A stretch of DNA of 64,000 bases from contig FOXT01000010.1 in the NCBI GenBank assembly GCA_900115795.1, forward strand, positions 1-64,000, read 5' to 3'. Shown piece by piece: positions 50,151 through 61,135 of this stretch (its first letter is position 1; each line of letters opens with the position of its first letter). The position numbers were made by a program, and so were the translations under genes. This DNA comes from Lachnospiraceae bacterium XBB1006. Lineage in GTDB: Bacteria > Bacillota > Clostridia > Lachnospirales > Lachnospiraceae. The notes under the pieces were generated by a model. It searched no databases. It had not been told where the DNA came from and worked only from the letters and a program-made list of their open reading frames with translations.

Positions 50151-50774
50151 TTACACATAGTCAACTTTTGATACAGATACTTCATAAGCAGTTCGCTTCT
50201 CCACTTCCTCTTCACTTAGGCGTTTCACGTATTCGCGGCTTTGAATGCGCCCCTGAATTTTTAAACGCGCACCCACTTCAAAACCTGCTACATAGCGGGC
50301 ATTTCTTCCCCAACAGATACAAGGAATGTAGTCTGATTTTCCATAAGAACGATTGACAGCTACCAGTAAGTCAGCAATTTCCCGTCCCAAAGGAGTTTTT
50401 CGGTATACCGGTTCTTTACATATGTAACCGTCTAAAAAAATCTGATTGCTTTTCGCCCCTCCTGCATCTTCTTCCACAAATGCGTACTCCTGTACAAATA
50501 CAGAAAGCACCAAATGATTTTTCTTTTCATCGTGCCGGTTATAAGAGCGAAACTGTCCTGTTGCCCATATTATTTTTCCCCGGTCGTCCTCGTTTACATC
50601 CATCAATCGTTCCGATACCAAAAGCGGCACCACATCGCAGCTTTGTGATAAACGACGCACCATAACATCTACCACATAGAATCCTTCTCCAAAAACCTCG
50701 TGGCTATAGCGAAACTCCGAAACGATTTGTCCAATGATGGTAACCTGATTGTTCTCTAAAATTTTATCTGCCAT
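50151..50774 (-). CDS. Single-stranded DNA-binding-like protein with two OB folds
   Basis: 207 residues from ATG at 50774 behind AGAAGGGAGAAAAATTC. The first half (NNQVTIIGQIVSEFRYSHEV, YVVDVMVRRLS, IWATGQFRSYN) and second half (NQIFLDGYICKEPVYRKTPL, IADLLVAVNRSYG, DYIPCICWGRNAR, LKIQGRIQSREYV) each look like an SSB OB fold. The acidic C-terminal tip of canonical SSB is absent. It is probably a specialised or secondary SSB. It is divergent from typA. Confidence 0.8.
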   Translation of the reverse strand: MADKILENNQVTIIGQIVSEFRYSHEVFGEGFYVVDVMVRRLSQSCDVVPLLVSERLMDVNEDDRGKIIWATGQFRSYNRHDEKKNHLVLSVFVQEYAFVEEDAGGAKSNQIFLDGYICKEPVYRKTPLGREIADLLVAVNRSYGKSDYIPCICWGRNARYVAGFEVGARLKIQGRIQSREYVKRLSEEEVEKRTAYEVSVSKVDYV

Positions 50775-50914
50775 GAATTTTTCTCCCTTCTTCTCTTGGC
50801 TTTTTCCATTTGCGGATATCTCCGTATATAGTAGCATATGTGGCAAAAGTACCTATTAGAACACTTCTTCCATCGTTTTTCATCGCAATTTCCGACAAAA
50901 TGTTTTGCTTTCTA

Positions 50915-50942
50915 TTGCGCTTATCGAATTTTGTAGTATAAT
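50915..50942 (+). promoter_or_regulatory. typA promoter
   Basis: TTGCGC, a 16-bp spacer and TATAAT. The start codon is 50 bp downstream of the -10 box. Confidence 0.6.
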
Positions 50943-50991
50943 AGAAAGTTAGTGTGTAATCGATGTACAAAGAAAGAAAAGAGGAAACAAT

Positions 50992-52815
50992 ATGAAACGA
51001 GAAGATATTCGTAACATTGCGATCATTGCTCACGTAGACCACGGTAAAACCACTTTGGTTGATGAGCTTCTGAAACAAAGCGGTACCTTCCGCGCCAATC
51101 AGGATGTTGGCGAACGTGTAATGGACTCCAACGATATCGAGAAAGAACGTGGAATCACCATTCTTTCCAAGAATACGGCAATTCATTATAAAAATACAAA
51201 GATAAACATTATTGATACTCCGGGACATGCCGATTTCGGTGGTGAAGTAGAACGTGTACTTAAGATGGTAAATGGTGTTGTCTTATTGGTAGACGCTTTT
51301 GAAGGTGCCATGCCACAGACCAAGTTCGTTCTTATGAAGGCACTTGCCCTTGACCTTCCCGTTATCGTATGTGTGAACAAGATTGACCGTCCGGAGGCGC
51401 GTCCGGATGAAGTTGTTGACGAGGTGTTGGAGCTATTTATGGATTTGGATGCATCCGACGAACAGCTGGACTGCCCGTTCATCTATGCTTCTGCAAGGGA
51501 CGGCTATGCACGCTATGAAATTGATGACGACAACAATGACATGACACCACTCTTTGATACTATCTTGAACTACATTCCAGCTCCGGAAGGAAACGAGAAT
51601 GCCGGCACACAGGTATTGATTAGTACGATTGACTACAATGAATACGTTGGTCGTATCGGTGTTGGTAAAGTTGACAATGGTGTTATTAAAGTTAATCAGG
51701 ACGCTGTGGTTGTAAACCATCACGAACCGGATAAGATGAAGAAAGTTAAGATTAGCAAGCTTTATGAATTTGAAGGTCTCGAAAAAGTAGAAGTAAATGA
51801 GGCTACCGTTGGTTCCATCGTGGCAATTTCCGGTATTGCAGACATTCACATTGGAGATACCATTTGTTCTCCTACTGAAGTGAATGCCATCCCATTCCAG
51901 AAGATTTCCGAGCCTACGATTTCCATGAACTTCATGGTAAACGATAGTCCGCTTGCCGGTTTAGAGGGAAAATACGTTACCTCCCGTCATATCCGCGAGC
52001 GTCTCTTCAAAGAATTAAACACGGACGTTTCTCTTCGTGTGGAAGATACAGAGAGTGCAGATACATTTAAAGTTTCCGGACGTGGAGAACTTCACTTATC
52101 TGTTTTGATTGAAAATATGCGTCGTGAAGGCTATGAATTTGCAGTCAGCAAGGCGGAAGTATTGTACCACAAAGATGAAAACGGCAAGAAAACCGAGCCG
52201 ATTGAAGACTGCTACATCGACGTACCGGATGAATTTACCGGTGCTGTTATTGAGAAGTTAGGACAACGCAAAGGTGAATTACAGAACATGGGATCCATTG
52301 CCGGCGGTTACACCCGTTTGCATTTCTTAATTCCATCCCGTGGATTAATTGGCTATCGTGGTGACTTTTTAACCGATACCAAGGGAAATGGTATCATTAA
52401 CACCAGTTTCCACGGCTATGCACCATACAAGGGTGACATCAGCTATCGTAAGCAGGGTTCCTTAATTGCTTTCGAATCCGGAGAATCCGTAACCTATGGC
52501 TTATTCTCCGCGCAGGAACGTGGCGCGCTCTTTATTGGACCGGGCGAGAAGGTTTACGGTGGTATGGTCATCGGTCAGAGTGCGAAACCGGAAGACATTG
52601 AATTAAATGTATGTAAGAAGAAGCATTTGACTAATACCCGTTCTTCAAGCGCAGACGAAGCTTTAACCTTAACTCCGAAGCGCGAAATGAGTTTAGAGCA
52701 GGCGCTTGACTTTATTGATACCGACGAACTGCTGGAAATCACACCGAATTCCTTGCGTATTCGCAAGAAAATTCTTGATCCGACGTTGCGCAAACGTGCG
52801 AATATGAAGAAATAA
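50992..52815 (+). CDS. typA: Ribosome-associated GTPase TypA/BipA
   Basis: 607 residues, a translational GTPase of the EF-G type. G motifs are AHVDHGKTTL (G1), ERGITILSK (G2), DTPGHADF (G3) and NKIDRPEA (G4). Domains II, III and V follow, and the family-specific C-terminal domain includes FLTDTKGNGIIN and KKKHLTNTRSSSADEALTL. It assists ribosome assembly and stress adaptation. The start follows GAAAGAAAAGAGGAAACAAT. It has its own promoter and a strong terminator at 52836-52876. Confidence 0.97.
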   Translation: MKREDIRNIAIIAHVDHGKTTLVDELLKQSGTFRANQDVGERVMDSNDIEKERGITILSKNTAIHYKNTKINIIDTPGHADFGGEVERVLKMVNGVVLLVDAFEGAMPQTKFVLMKALALDLPVIVCVNKIDRPEARPDEVVDEVLELFMDLDASDEQLDCPFIYASARDGYARYEIDDDNNDMTPLFDTILNYIPAPEGNENAGTQVLISTIDYNEYVGRIGVGKVDNGVIKVNQDAVVVNHHEPDKMKKVKISKLYEFEGLEKVEVNEATVGSIVAISGIADIHIGDTICSPTEVNAIPFQKISEPTISMNFMVNDSPLAGLEGKYVTSRHIRERLFKELNTDVSLRVEDTESADTFKVSGRGELHLSVLIENMRREGYEFAVSKAEVLYHKDENGKKTEPIEDCYIDVPDEFTGAVIEKLGQRKGELQNMGSIAGGYTRLHFLIPSRGLIGYRGDFLTDTKGNGIINTSFHGYAPYKGDISYRKQGSLIAFESGESVTYGLFSAQERGALFIGPGEKVYGGMVIGQSAKPEDIELNVCKKKHLTNTRSSSADEALTLTPKREMSLEQALDFIDTDELLEITPNSLRIRKKILDPTLRKRANMKK

Positions 52816-52835
52816 TCAGTAAAATCAAATAAAAT

Positions 52836-52876
52836 ACCCTACGGCTAACAACTTGTGTTGTCGTAGGGTGTTTTTT
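52836..52876 (+). terminator. typA terminator, shared with the convergent cyclase gene
   Basis: ACCCTACG and CGTAGGGT flank GCTAACAACTTGTGTTGT, followed by T6. It lies between convergent genes and may act both ways. Confidence 0.85.
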
Positions 52877-54017
52877 ATTCCTTCGCTTCTTCCGGAATAT
52901 CGGCAACCACACAATTTTTTCCATGGCGTTTGCCCCAATATAGTTTTGCATCCGCATCTTCCATCATGCCCTTTAGCGTCATGCCACCTTTGTATTCGCA
53001 TACTCCCATTGTTACGGTTACGGATACCTGTGCTTCGTTTTTGTAATTCACAGAATCCTTTGCGATGTCCTTTCGAATACGTTCTGCTGCCGACTCCGCT
53101 TGTTCTTTCGTAGCTTTAAACAAAATACAGATTTCCTCACCGCCCCATCGAAATACGTAGTCCGTTTTCTTTACGCCCGTTAGAATCGTATGTGCAACAT
53201 ATTTTAACATTTCATCCCCAAAATCATGCCCATACGTGTCATTCACGTGCTTAAAATCATCAATATCTGCCATTACGATGCAGAATGGATGCTTGTCATC
53301 TTTTGCCTGCCGTAGGGCCTCACGCATATAGCCCTCCATACTTTTCCGATTAAGTAAGTGGGTTAATGTATCATAGTTGGCATATTTTTCCAATTCTTCA
53401 ATAAGACATTTGCTTCCAAGATGTGTCAGACTTAACAACAGTCCCGAAGAAATGAGCAAATAGCTGATGCGAATGAGAAAAAACGGAATCTGATTCACTC
53501 CGGCCGGCTCACGCATGATGGTTGGTGAAATAAACCACGACAAAACCGTCGATAGTAAAATTCCCACCGTCACCCAGCTTGTAAGTTTCATATCAAAAAA
53601 GAATACCGTAAAAAATATGAAGAAAGGTGCAAATGCCCACCACTGACCATAGGGAATCAGGTAAATCGTAAAGTTAAACTGAATCAGAATACTAACTCCA
53701 ACCATGAGTTTATGACTTTTTAGCTTTTGACGCTTTACAAGGCTGTCGCCTCGCAAGCCTGTGCGATATAAATGCAATGCCACAAAGAAATAAATCAGAT
53801 TTGTGAAATCAAATACAACCAATGCCACTGTCGATACTTCATCATAGTATCCCAATAATTTCGTAATGGTATATGCAACCGCCGATGTCGCTGCCACAGT
53901 GGTCGGTGCCAAAATCACAAATCGATACACTCTCGCCAAAAAAACATCGAGCGCGCTCAGTCCCTCCATTGATTCGTAGTCTTCTTGTGTGTACTGGTTG
54001 TTATGCTGAAACCTCAT
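52875..54017 (-). CDS. Membrane-bound GGDEF diguanylate cyclase
   Basis: 380 residues from ATG at 54017 behind TGGGAGGGTTTACC. About six membrane helices lie in 35-200 (FVILAPTTVAATSAVAYTI, FTNLIYFFVALHLY, WWAFAPFFIFFTVFFF and others). A GGDEF domain then starts with YANYDTLTHLLNRKSMEGYM and has the active site RWGGEEICILF. The inhibitory-site position five residues upstream reads KKTD instead of RxxD, so product inhibition may be weak. It makes c-di-GMP in response to an unknown membrane signal. No effector genes are adjacent. Confidence 0.9.
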   Translation of the reverse strand: MRFQHNNQYTQEDYESMEGLSALDVFLARVYRFVILAPTTVAATSAVAYTITKLLGYYDEVSTVALVVFDFTNLIYFFVALHLYRTGLRGDSLVKRQKLKSHKLMVGVSILIQFNFTIYLIPYGQWWAFAPFFIFFTVFFFDMKLTSWVTVGILLSTVLSWFISPTIMREPAGVNQIPFFLIRISYLLISSGLLLSLTHLGSKCLIEELEKYANYDTLTHLLNRKSMEGYMREALRQAKDDKHPFCIVMADIDDFKHVNDTYGHDFGDEMLKYVAHTILTGVKKTDYVFRWGGEEICILFKATKEQAESAAERIRKDIAKDSVNYKNEAQVSVTVTMGVCEYKGGMTLKGMMEDADAKLYWGKRHGKNCVVADIPEEAKE

Positions 54018-54141
54018 GGTAAACCCTCCCACGTTAAATTCTTGCTAGGTATTTGCTTTTAGCATAGCATGAATTTGTTTCTATTTTATGTATCCCCTGC
54101 CAGCTTCTCGCCGGGAATCTCTTTGCTTTTCACCTTTTTCC

Positions 54142-54190
54142 AAAAAAGCCGCCACGCGGGTTGCTATTTCATCTCCTCTGCGTGACGGCT
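54142..54190 (-). terminator. Terminator of the acidic repeat-protein gene
   Basis: On the minus strand GCCGTCACGC folds on GCGTGGCGGC, followed by T6, 20 bp after the stop at 54209. Confidence 0.8.
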
Positions 54191-54208
54191 CGATTGCATA
54201 GTTACTCT

Positions 54209-54805
54209 TTACGCTCTTATCTCCGATAGTGCTTCAAATACCTCTGCTATAAGAATCTCTGCTCCGGACTCCTTCTTAAAGGAAATCACATCCCCTTCAC
54301 GTGATACTGAAATTCCAAGCTTAATAAACTTGAAATAATCATTCACCTCTGCAAGGAAGTTTTCCTCTTCCCACACATGCATAACCTTTGCTATGAACCA
54401 CTTGAACAAAAGACTATTCTCCACATAGCTCCGGTTTGCCTCTATATTTTCCTTCATTCCGCTGGTTATGGTATACAAGATCATTTCGTCCATCTCGTCA
54501 TTGCGTTTCTCACCGGTGCTAATATTTTGAGAAACCAGACAATTTCCATCCACGTATACAACATTATTTCCTGTCACTAATACCTGATACTTTACTCCTG
54601 CCTCGCATCCAAGCATAGTTCCATCCAGTTCCGTGCAAAATGCGGATTTTCCGGATTCTTTTTTCATGATAACGAGATTGTGTGTAGCTTCTTCTACCGC
54701 CGGCATTTCTTCTGCCTCCGCAGGCTCGGCCTCTTCCACTGCCGGCATTTCTTCTACCACCGGCTCTGCTTCTTCTACTGCAGGCATTTCTTCCATTATT
54801 GGCAT
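54209..54805 (-). pseudogene. C-terminal part of the acidic repeat protein, out of frame
   Basis: This frame carries a few repeats (EEMPAVEEAEPVV) and then a 150-residue non-repetitive domain: THNLVIMKKESGKSAFCTEL, a beta-rich stretch YQVLVTGNNVVYVDGNCLV, and a helical end ...ISFKKESGAEILIAEVFEAL. I do not recognise the domain. It is the natural C terminus of the gene starting at 55916 but is now separated from it by a +1 shift from a 124-bp tandem duplication. It has no start of its own with a ribosome binding site. Confidence 0.7.
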
Positions 54806-55916
54806 CTCTAGCTTCTTCTACCGCCGGCATTTCTTCTGCCTCCGCAGGCTCGGCCTCTTCCACTGCCGGCATTTCTTCTACCACCGGCTCTGCTTCTTCT
54901 ACTGCAGGCATTTCTTCCATTATTGGCATCTCCTCTGCCACAGGCTCGGCCTCTTCCACTGCAGGCATTTCTTCCATTATTGGCATCTCCTCTGCCACCG
55001 GCTCCGCTTCTTCCGCTGCAGGCATTTCTTCTACTGCCGGCTCCGCTTCTTCTACCGCCGGCATCTCTTCTGCCTCCGGCTCCGCTTCTTCTACTGCTGG
55101 CATTTCTTCTGCCACCGGCTCCGCTTCTTCCACTGCAGGCATTTCTTCCATTATTGGCATCTCCTCTGCCACCGGCTCCGCTTCTTCTACTGCAGGCATT
55201 TCTTCTGCCGCAGGCATCTCTTCTACCGCCGGCTCGACTTCTTCCACTGCAGGCATTTCTTCTACCTCTACCGGCATCTCTTCTACTACCGGCTCGGCCT
55301 CTTCCACTGCCGGCATCTCCTCTGCCGCAGGCTCAACTTCTTCCACTGCAGGCATTTCTTCTACCACCGGCTCCGCCTCTCCTACTGCAGGCATTTCTTC
55401 TACCACCGGCTCCGCCTCTTCTACTGCAGGCATTTCTTCTGCCACCGGCTCCGCTTCTTCTACTGCCGGCATCTCCTCTACCACCGGCTCGGCCTCTTCC
55501 ACTGCCGGCATTTCTTCTACTGCCGGCTCGACTTCTTCTACCGCCGGCATCTCTTCTACCACCGGCTCTGCTTCTTCCACTGCAGGCATTTCTTCTACCA
55601 CCGGCTCGGCCTCTTCCACTGCCGGCATTTCTTCTGCCTCCGCAGGCTCGGCCTCTTCCACTGCCGGCATTTCTTCTACCACCGGCTCCGCTTCTTCTAC
55701 TGCAGACATTTCTTCTGCCACCGGCTCCGCTTCTTCCACTGCAGGCATTTCTTCTACCGCCGGCTCGACTTCTTCCACTGCAGGCATTTCTTCCGCCACT
55801 TCCCCCTCAACAGTAACTTCCTCTACCACCGGCGCCTCTTCAGCCGGGGTCTCTGTTAGCGGTCCCAATGCATCCAATATTTTCTGCAACTCCTCCGCAT
55901 TAAACTGTTTTTCCAT
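54564..55916 (-). CDS. Acidic 13-residue-repeat protein, N-terminal part (frameshifted)
   Basis: ATG at 55916 behind GTGGAGGTGCGCAAGT gives MEKQFNAEELQKILDALGPL, then about 25 copies of EEMPAVEEAEPVV and variants (39-bp units), highly acidic and Pro-rich. Beyond residue 370 the frame leaves the repeat (..ARDANNGRNACSRRS..) and ends at 54564. The shift comes from an exact 124-bp duplication at 54686-54933. Without it the protein would run on to 54209. No signal peptide or wall anchor is visible, so it is probably cytoplasmic. Function unknown. Confidence 0.75.
   Translation of the reverse strand: MEKQFNAEELQKILDALGPLTETPAEEAPVVEEVTVEGEVAEEMPAVEEVEPAVEEMPAVEEAEPVAEEMSAVEEAEPVVEEMPAVEEAEPAEAEEMPAVEEAEPVVEEMPAVEEAEPVVEEMPAVEEVEPAVEEMPAVEEAEPVVEEMPAVEEAEPVAEEMPAVEEAEPVVEEMPAVGEAEPVVEEMPAVEEVEPAAEEMPAVEEAEPVVEEMPVEVEEMPAVEEVEPAVEEMPAAEEMPAVEEAEPVAEEMPIMEEMPAVEEAEPVAEEMPAVEEAEPEAEEMPAVEEAEPAVEEMPAAEEAEPVAEEMPIMEEMPAVEEAEPVAEEMPIMEEMPAVEEAEPVVEEMPAVEEAEPAEAEEMPAVEEARDANNGRNACSRRSRAGGRRNAGSGRGRACGGRRNAGGRRSYTQSRYHEKRIRKIRILHGTGWNYAWMRGRSKVSGISDRK
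54686..54933. repeat. Perfect 124-bp tandem duplication inside the repeat region
   Basis: 54686-54809 and 54810-54933 are identical by eye (both begin AGCTTCTTCTACCGCCGGC and end GGCATCTC, with one base difference at the edge). Because 124 is not a multiple of three, the second copy shifts the reading frame by one. Loss of one copy by slippage would restore it. Confidence 0.85.
54690..55830. repeat. 39-bp tandem repeat array
   Basis: About 25 units of 39 bp encoding EEMPAVEEAEPVV on the minus strand, with short 18-21 bp half units (EEMPIM, EEMPAA, EEMPVEV) interspersed. The regularity also opens long antisense frames of Ser/Thr or Leu/Pro repeats, which are not genes. Confidence 0.9.
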
Positions 55917-56095
55917 ACTTGCGCACCTCCACTTCGGTAATTCCTTTTTTCCTAACATCCCAAAGTTTCAACAGCTAGAATGAAATCCAGTGTGAATAAG
56001 GGAAGTATCCTATAGTATAGCGTTCACTTATTACCTTTTTGTGTACGATAGCCCTATTCTTCGTTCAGTTATCTGAATTTTTGCTTTTTTATCAC

Positions 56096-56143
56096 AAAAA
56101 AGACCCAAATACCACCCTACATAAGGGCACGTACTTGGGTCTT
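56096..56143 (-). terminator. Terminator of the amino acid antiporter gene
   Basis: On the minus strand AAGACCCAAGTAC folds on GTATTTGGGTCTT, followed by T6, 18 bp after the stop at 56161. Confidence 0.85.
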
Positions 56144-56160
56144 TTCGTAAATTCTTAGGT

Positions 56161-57606
56161 TTAAATAACAATCTTACCGGTTGTCAGCAAAACGATACCA
56201 ACCACTGCAAGACCAACTAAAACAACTGCACAACAGGTCTCTGCCATGCTGTGGAATGTTTTCTCTCCGCGTTCTTTCTTTCCAAGATAGTAAATAATCA
56301 ATCCCGGAGTATACAAAATCGTAGATAAAAGCAACAACGATAAACCGGATGAATATAACATCCAAACGCTGTATACGGTACCTACCACGGCAAAAATAAG
56401 ATTTTTGCACTTCTCACCGGATGACTGATTCGCCATTACATCCTTGTCAAAGCAAAGCTTCAAGAAATATGCCGCACTAAACAGATACGGAATCATAATC
56501 ATTTCTGCAGAAATATTGTAGAAAAAGCTGTAGGTATTCGCACTAAAGTACACAACTACAAGTGTCAAGCTTGTGATAATCTGTGTAATCAAAACCGAAA
56601 CCACCGGTGCACCAACCGCATTTTTCTTCGTGAATACCTTCATAAACACACCCTGCTCAGCTGCCGAGAACGGGCAATCCGATGCGATAATGGTCCAACC
56701 AAGAAGGCTTCCACATAAGGAAATCATAAGACCTGCATTAATCAAAACAATTCCCCACGGGCCAACTGCATGTGCCAGAATACGGCCCATCTGCGGGTTT
56801 GCCAACTCAGCCATTTCTTCTGTTGGCATAACGCCCATACTCAAGACTGCAACAATAATATAAATTGCCAGCACTCCCAAGAATCCCGTCATAGAAGCTT
56901 TACCTACATCGCTTGCCTTTTTCGCGCGTCCGGAAAGAACGACCGCACCTTCGACACCAATGAAGCACCATACCGTGGTGCCATTCGTTGCCTTAATCTG
57001 CTCGAGAACCGACAAACTACCGTCTCCCCAGAAATTATGCATGAAAATCGCCGGGTCAAATGCCTGGATAAAAATTAATACAACAATAAATACAAAAATT
57101 GGAACCAGCTTGCTGATGGTGGTGATGACATTAATTGCAGCTGCTGATTTCACGCCTCGCAAAATAAGGGCGAACAAAACCCAAATAATTGCAAGACTTA
57201 CCACGATTGAAATCGCGTTGTTACCTTCGCCAAAGGCCGGAATAAAATAGCTGGCAGTTCCACATAGCAATGTAAAATAGGATGTCTGTGCCAAAATAGC
57301 ACTTAACCAATAACCCCAGGCAGAGTTAAATCCCATATACTCGCCGAAACCCTCTTTTGCATAACTATAAATTCCGTTGGTTAATTCCGGTTTATATTTA
57401 TTTAAACCGAAAAAGCACATCATCAGACAAAGCATTCCAAGTCCGGCAACTAACCAGCCAATCAAAACACTTCCTGTGTGTGCACCGGAAGCAGCCATAT
57501 CGCCAGCGGTAGTGAAAATTCCGCCTCCAATGGTACTTCCAACAATTAGTGCGACAAACTTCACAAAACTAAGTGAGTTGTCTTTTTGTTCATTGTGATT
57601 GTCCAT
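56161..57606 (-). CDS. APC-family basic amino acid antiporter (ArcD/YdgI-like)
   Basis: 481 residues, 12-13 hydrophobic helices. The start FVALIVGSTIGGGIFTTAGD is the TM1 substrate motif of APC exchangers. FIGVEGAVVLSGRAKKASDVG in the TM6 region and the ELTNGIYSYAKEGFGEYMGF loop are typical of arginine/ornithine or similar antiporters. Exact substrates cannot be told; no arc or decarboxylase genes adjoin. It is a single gene, divergent from guaB, with its own terminator. Confidence 0.88.
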   Translation of the reverse strand: MDNHNEQKDNSLSFVKFVALIVGSTIGGGIFTTAGDMAASGAHTGSVLIGWLVAGLGMLCLMMCFFGLNKYKPELTNGIYSYAKEGFGEYMGFNSAWGYWLSAILAQTSYFTLLCGTASYFIPAFGEGNNAISIVVSLAIIWVLFALILRGVKSAAAINVITTISKLVPIFVFIVVLIFIQAFDPAIFMHNFWGDGSLSVLEQIKATNGTTVWCFIGVEGAVVLSGRAKKASDVGKASMTGFLGVLAIYIIVAVLSMGVMPTEEMAELANPQMGRILAHAVGPWGIVLINAGLMISLCGSLLGWTIIASDCPFSAAEQGVFMKVFTKKNAVGAPVVSVLITQIITSLTLVVVYFSANTYSFFYNISAEMIMIPYLFSAAYFLKLCFDKDVMANQSSGEKCKNLIFAVVGTVYSVWMLYSSGLSLLLLSTILYTPGLIIYYLGKKERGEKTFHSMAETCCAVVLVGLAVVGIVLLTTGKIVI

Positions 57607-57732
57607 TCTTTACCTCCTCACAACTTTATATTGTTTATCATATCACAGTGCGGAAGTGTCGTCAAACAATTCACTTGTGAAACTTTTGTATGTTTTGTGC
57701 TGAAATAAGTACCAAAGATTCAAAAAGCTTTG

Positions 57733-59273
<1,541 letters not shown>

Positions 59274-59280
59274 TTACAGG

Positions 59281-59317
59281 GCGGCTGCATGGACAACATG
59301 TGGCCGCTGACTTTTTA
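59281..59317 (+). terminator. guaB terminator
   Basis: GCGGC-TG-CATG and CATG-TG-GCCGC form a stem with one internal loop, followed by CTTTTT. Confidence 0.8.
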
Positions 59318-59349
59318 TTCTCATTTTGCTACATCTTGGTATCCCCTTC

Positions 59350-59399
59350 TTACCACTTAGTCAAATCCTATTTACCCTGCCACTCCCCCCTGCTATACT
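59350..59399 (+). promoter_or_regulatory. Promoter of the ABC exporter with LytTR-like repeats
   Basis: TTACCACTTAG at 59350 and TTACCCTGCC at 59372 are direct repeats 22 bp apart. The second covers the -35 position of a TATACT box at 59394-59399. The first 11-mer is identical to one in front of the LytTR gene at 9.6 kb, so that regulator may activate this exporter. Confidence 0.5.
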
Positions 59400-59437
59400 A
59401 GCCTCAACAACAACCAACACACTAGGGAGGGTATTTT

Positions 59438-61120
59438 ATGTTACATGAATTCTATCGAAACAACCGGTTAAACTTCTCGTTTTCCATCTTGGGGCAGGTG
59501 GTGGAAGCTGGATTTAGCATCCTCATCTCCTTCTTTTTAGGGGACATTATTGATTCCATCCAGATGCAGAGTCTCAGCCACTTAACCCGTATCGGATGGA
59601 CCATCCTTTTGTTCCTGCCGTGCTTTTTGCTTAGTCAGTGTTTTTTTAGTCGCATGTATGCACGCTTCATTCACAAGGCATTAAAGCAATATAAGGAAAA
59701 AGCCTTTTCCATGCTCTCTGCCAAGACGCTGCAGGCTTTTACCTCAGAAAACACCGGCAGCTACTTATCAACTTTAACAAACGATATTGCATCGATTGAA
59801 GAAAATTATCTAGTCGCAACCGTAGATTTAGTACTTCAAATACTACTTTTCTTCTCCGCCTTAGGGGTCATGTTATCCCGAAGTCCGCTACTGACCCTGG
59901 TGGTGGTGTTACTGAGCACACTGCCTATTTTAGTATCCCTGCTTATGGGAAAAGGACTTGCTACAAGAGAACGTACCGTGTCCGACTTAAACGAATCCTT
60001 CACTACCCAAATGAAAGATTTACTAAACGGTTTCTCTGTTATTAAATGTTTCCAGGCAGAAAAGCAGGTGACTAGCCTGTTCGATGAGAAAAACCAACAG
60101 CTAGAAACAGCGAAAGAACATCGCCGTTTTTATGCATCCTTAATCAATATTGTAAGTTCCACCGCAGGCTGTACCATGCAGTTTGGCATTTTTCTCTTAG
60201 GTGCGTACCTTGCCATTCGCGGCCAGATTACCGGCGGCACCGTGATTATGTTCGTGCAACTTTGCAATTACTTAATCAGCCCAATTCGTGTGGTTCCAAC
60301 TTATCTTGCCAAACGAAAAGCCGCCAAAACACTGGTGACAAAATTAGAAGGCCTGCTAACACAAAACCAGGAGTCCAATGAAGAAAAATTGGATGCGCAC
60401 CTAAGCGATGCCATTTGTCTATCGGATCTGGATTTTGGATATGAAAAGGACCATCCGGTACTTTACGATATTACCTGTTCTTTTGAAAAAGGCAAAAGCT
60501 ACGCCATTGTGGGCGGTTCCGGCTCCGGCAAGTCAACCTTACTTAACCTAATGATGGGCGGCTATCAAAATTATGACGGCTCCCTTGCCTTCGACGGCAC
60601 CCAGGTGCGAGATTTGTCCACCGAGAGCTTATACCACTTAATGGGGCAAATCAGCCAAAACGTATTTTTATTTGATGATACCATTCGAAACAACATTACT
60701 ATGTTCCGGGAATTTCCGGAAGACGAGGTCAAACGCGCCATTTCTCTTGCCGGCCTCGATGAAATCATCACCGAGCGCGGCGAAAACTACCGCTGCGGCG
60801 AAAATGGCATCAACCTTTCCGGTGGAGAACGCCAACGTATTTCCATCGCCCGCAGTCTGCTAAAAGGCTCAAAGGTGCTTCTGGTAGACGAAGCTACCTC
60901 CGCCTTAGATAACGAAACAGCAAAGCATATATCTTCTTCCATTTTGAATTTGAAAGATTTGACACGTATTGTGGTAACCCACCGTATGGAAGAATCCATT
61001 CTTTCCCGCTATGACCGTATTTACGTTATGAAAAATGGTCATCTGTGCGAAGGCGGCACCTTCCGGGAATTGCTGGACAAAAAAGGACACTTTTACTCCC
61101 TATATATGGCAGCAAATTAA
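59438..61120 (+). CDS. ABC exporter, fused permease-ATPase half transporter
   Basis: 560 residues. The N-terminal 300 hold a type I exporter membrane domain with about six helices (FSFSILGQVVEAGFSILISFF; GWTILLFLPCFLLSQCFF; LVLQILLFFSALGVML). The ATPase has Walker A GGSGSGKSTLLN, Q-loop MGQISQNVFLF, signature NLSGGERQRISIARS, Walker B VLLVDEATSALD and H-loop IVVTHRM, all intact. It works as a dimer, exporting a drug, lipid or peptide, which cannot be specified. It starts behind AGGGAGGGTATTTT and stands alone, under a promoter with LytTR-like repeats. Confidence 0.93.
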   Translation: MLHEFYRNNRLNFSFSILGQVVEAGFSILISFFLGDIIDSIQMQSLSHLTRIGWTILLFLPCFLLSQCFFSRMYARFIHKALKQYKEKAFSMLSAKTLQAFTSENTGSYLSTLTNDIASIEENYLVATVDLVLQILLFFSALGVMLSRSPLLTLVVVLLSTLPILVSLLMGKGLATRERTVSDLNESFTTQMKDLLNGFSVIKCFQAEKQVTSLFDEKNQQLETAKEHRRFYASLINIVSSTAGCTMQFGIFLLGAYLAIRGQITGGTVIMFVQLCNYLISPIRVVPTYLAKRKAAKTLVTKLEGLLTQNQESNEEKLDAHLSDAICLSDLDFGYEKDHPVLYDITCSFEKGKSYAIVGGSGSGKSTLLNLMMGGYQNYDGSLAFDGTQVRDLSTESLYHLMGQISQNVFLFDDTIRNNITMFREFPEDEVKRAISLAGLDEIITERGENYRCGENGINLSGGERQRISIARSLLKGSKVLLVDEATSALDNETAKHISSSILNLKDLTRIVVTHRMEESILSRYDRIYVMKNGHLCEGGTFRELLDKKGHFYSLYMAAN

Positions 61121-61135
61121 AGCTGCCCACAAAAA

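Noticed and set aside
54633-55983. Antisense frames of Ser/Thr/Gly-Ile, His/Phe/Arg or Leu/Pro repeats
   Set aside because: They are the complement of the 39-bp acidic repeats. All frames of a stop-free repeat stay open, and no start signals were seen.
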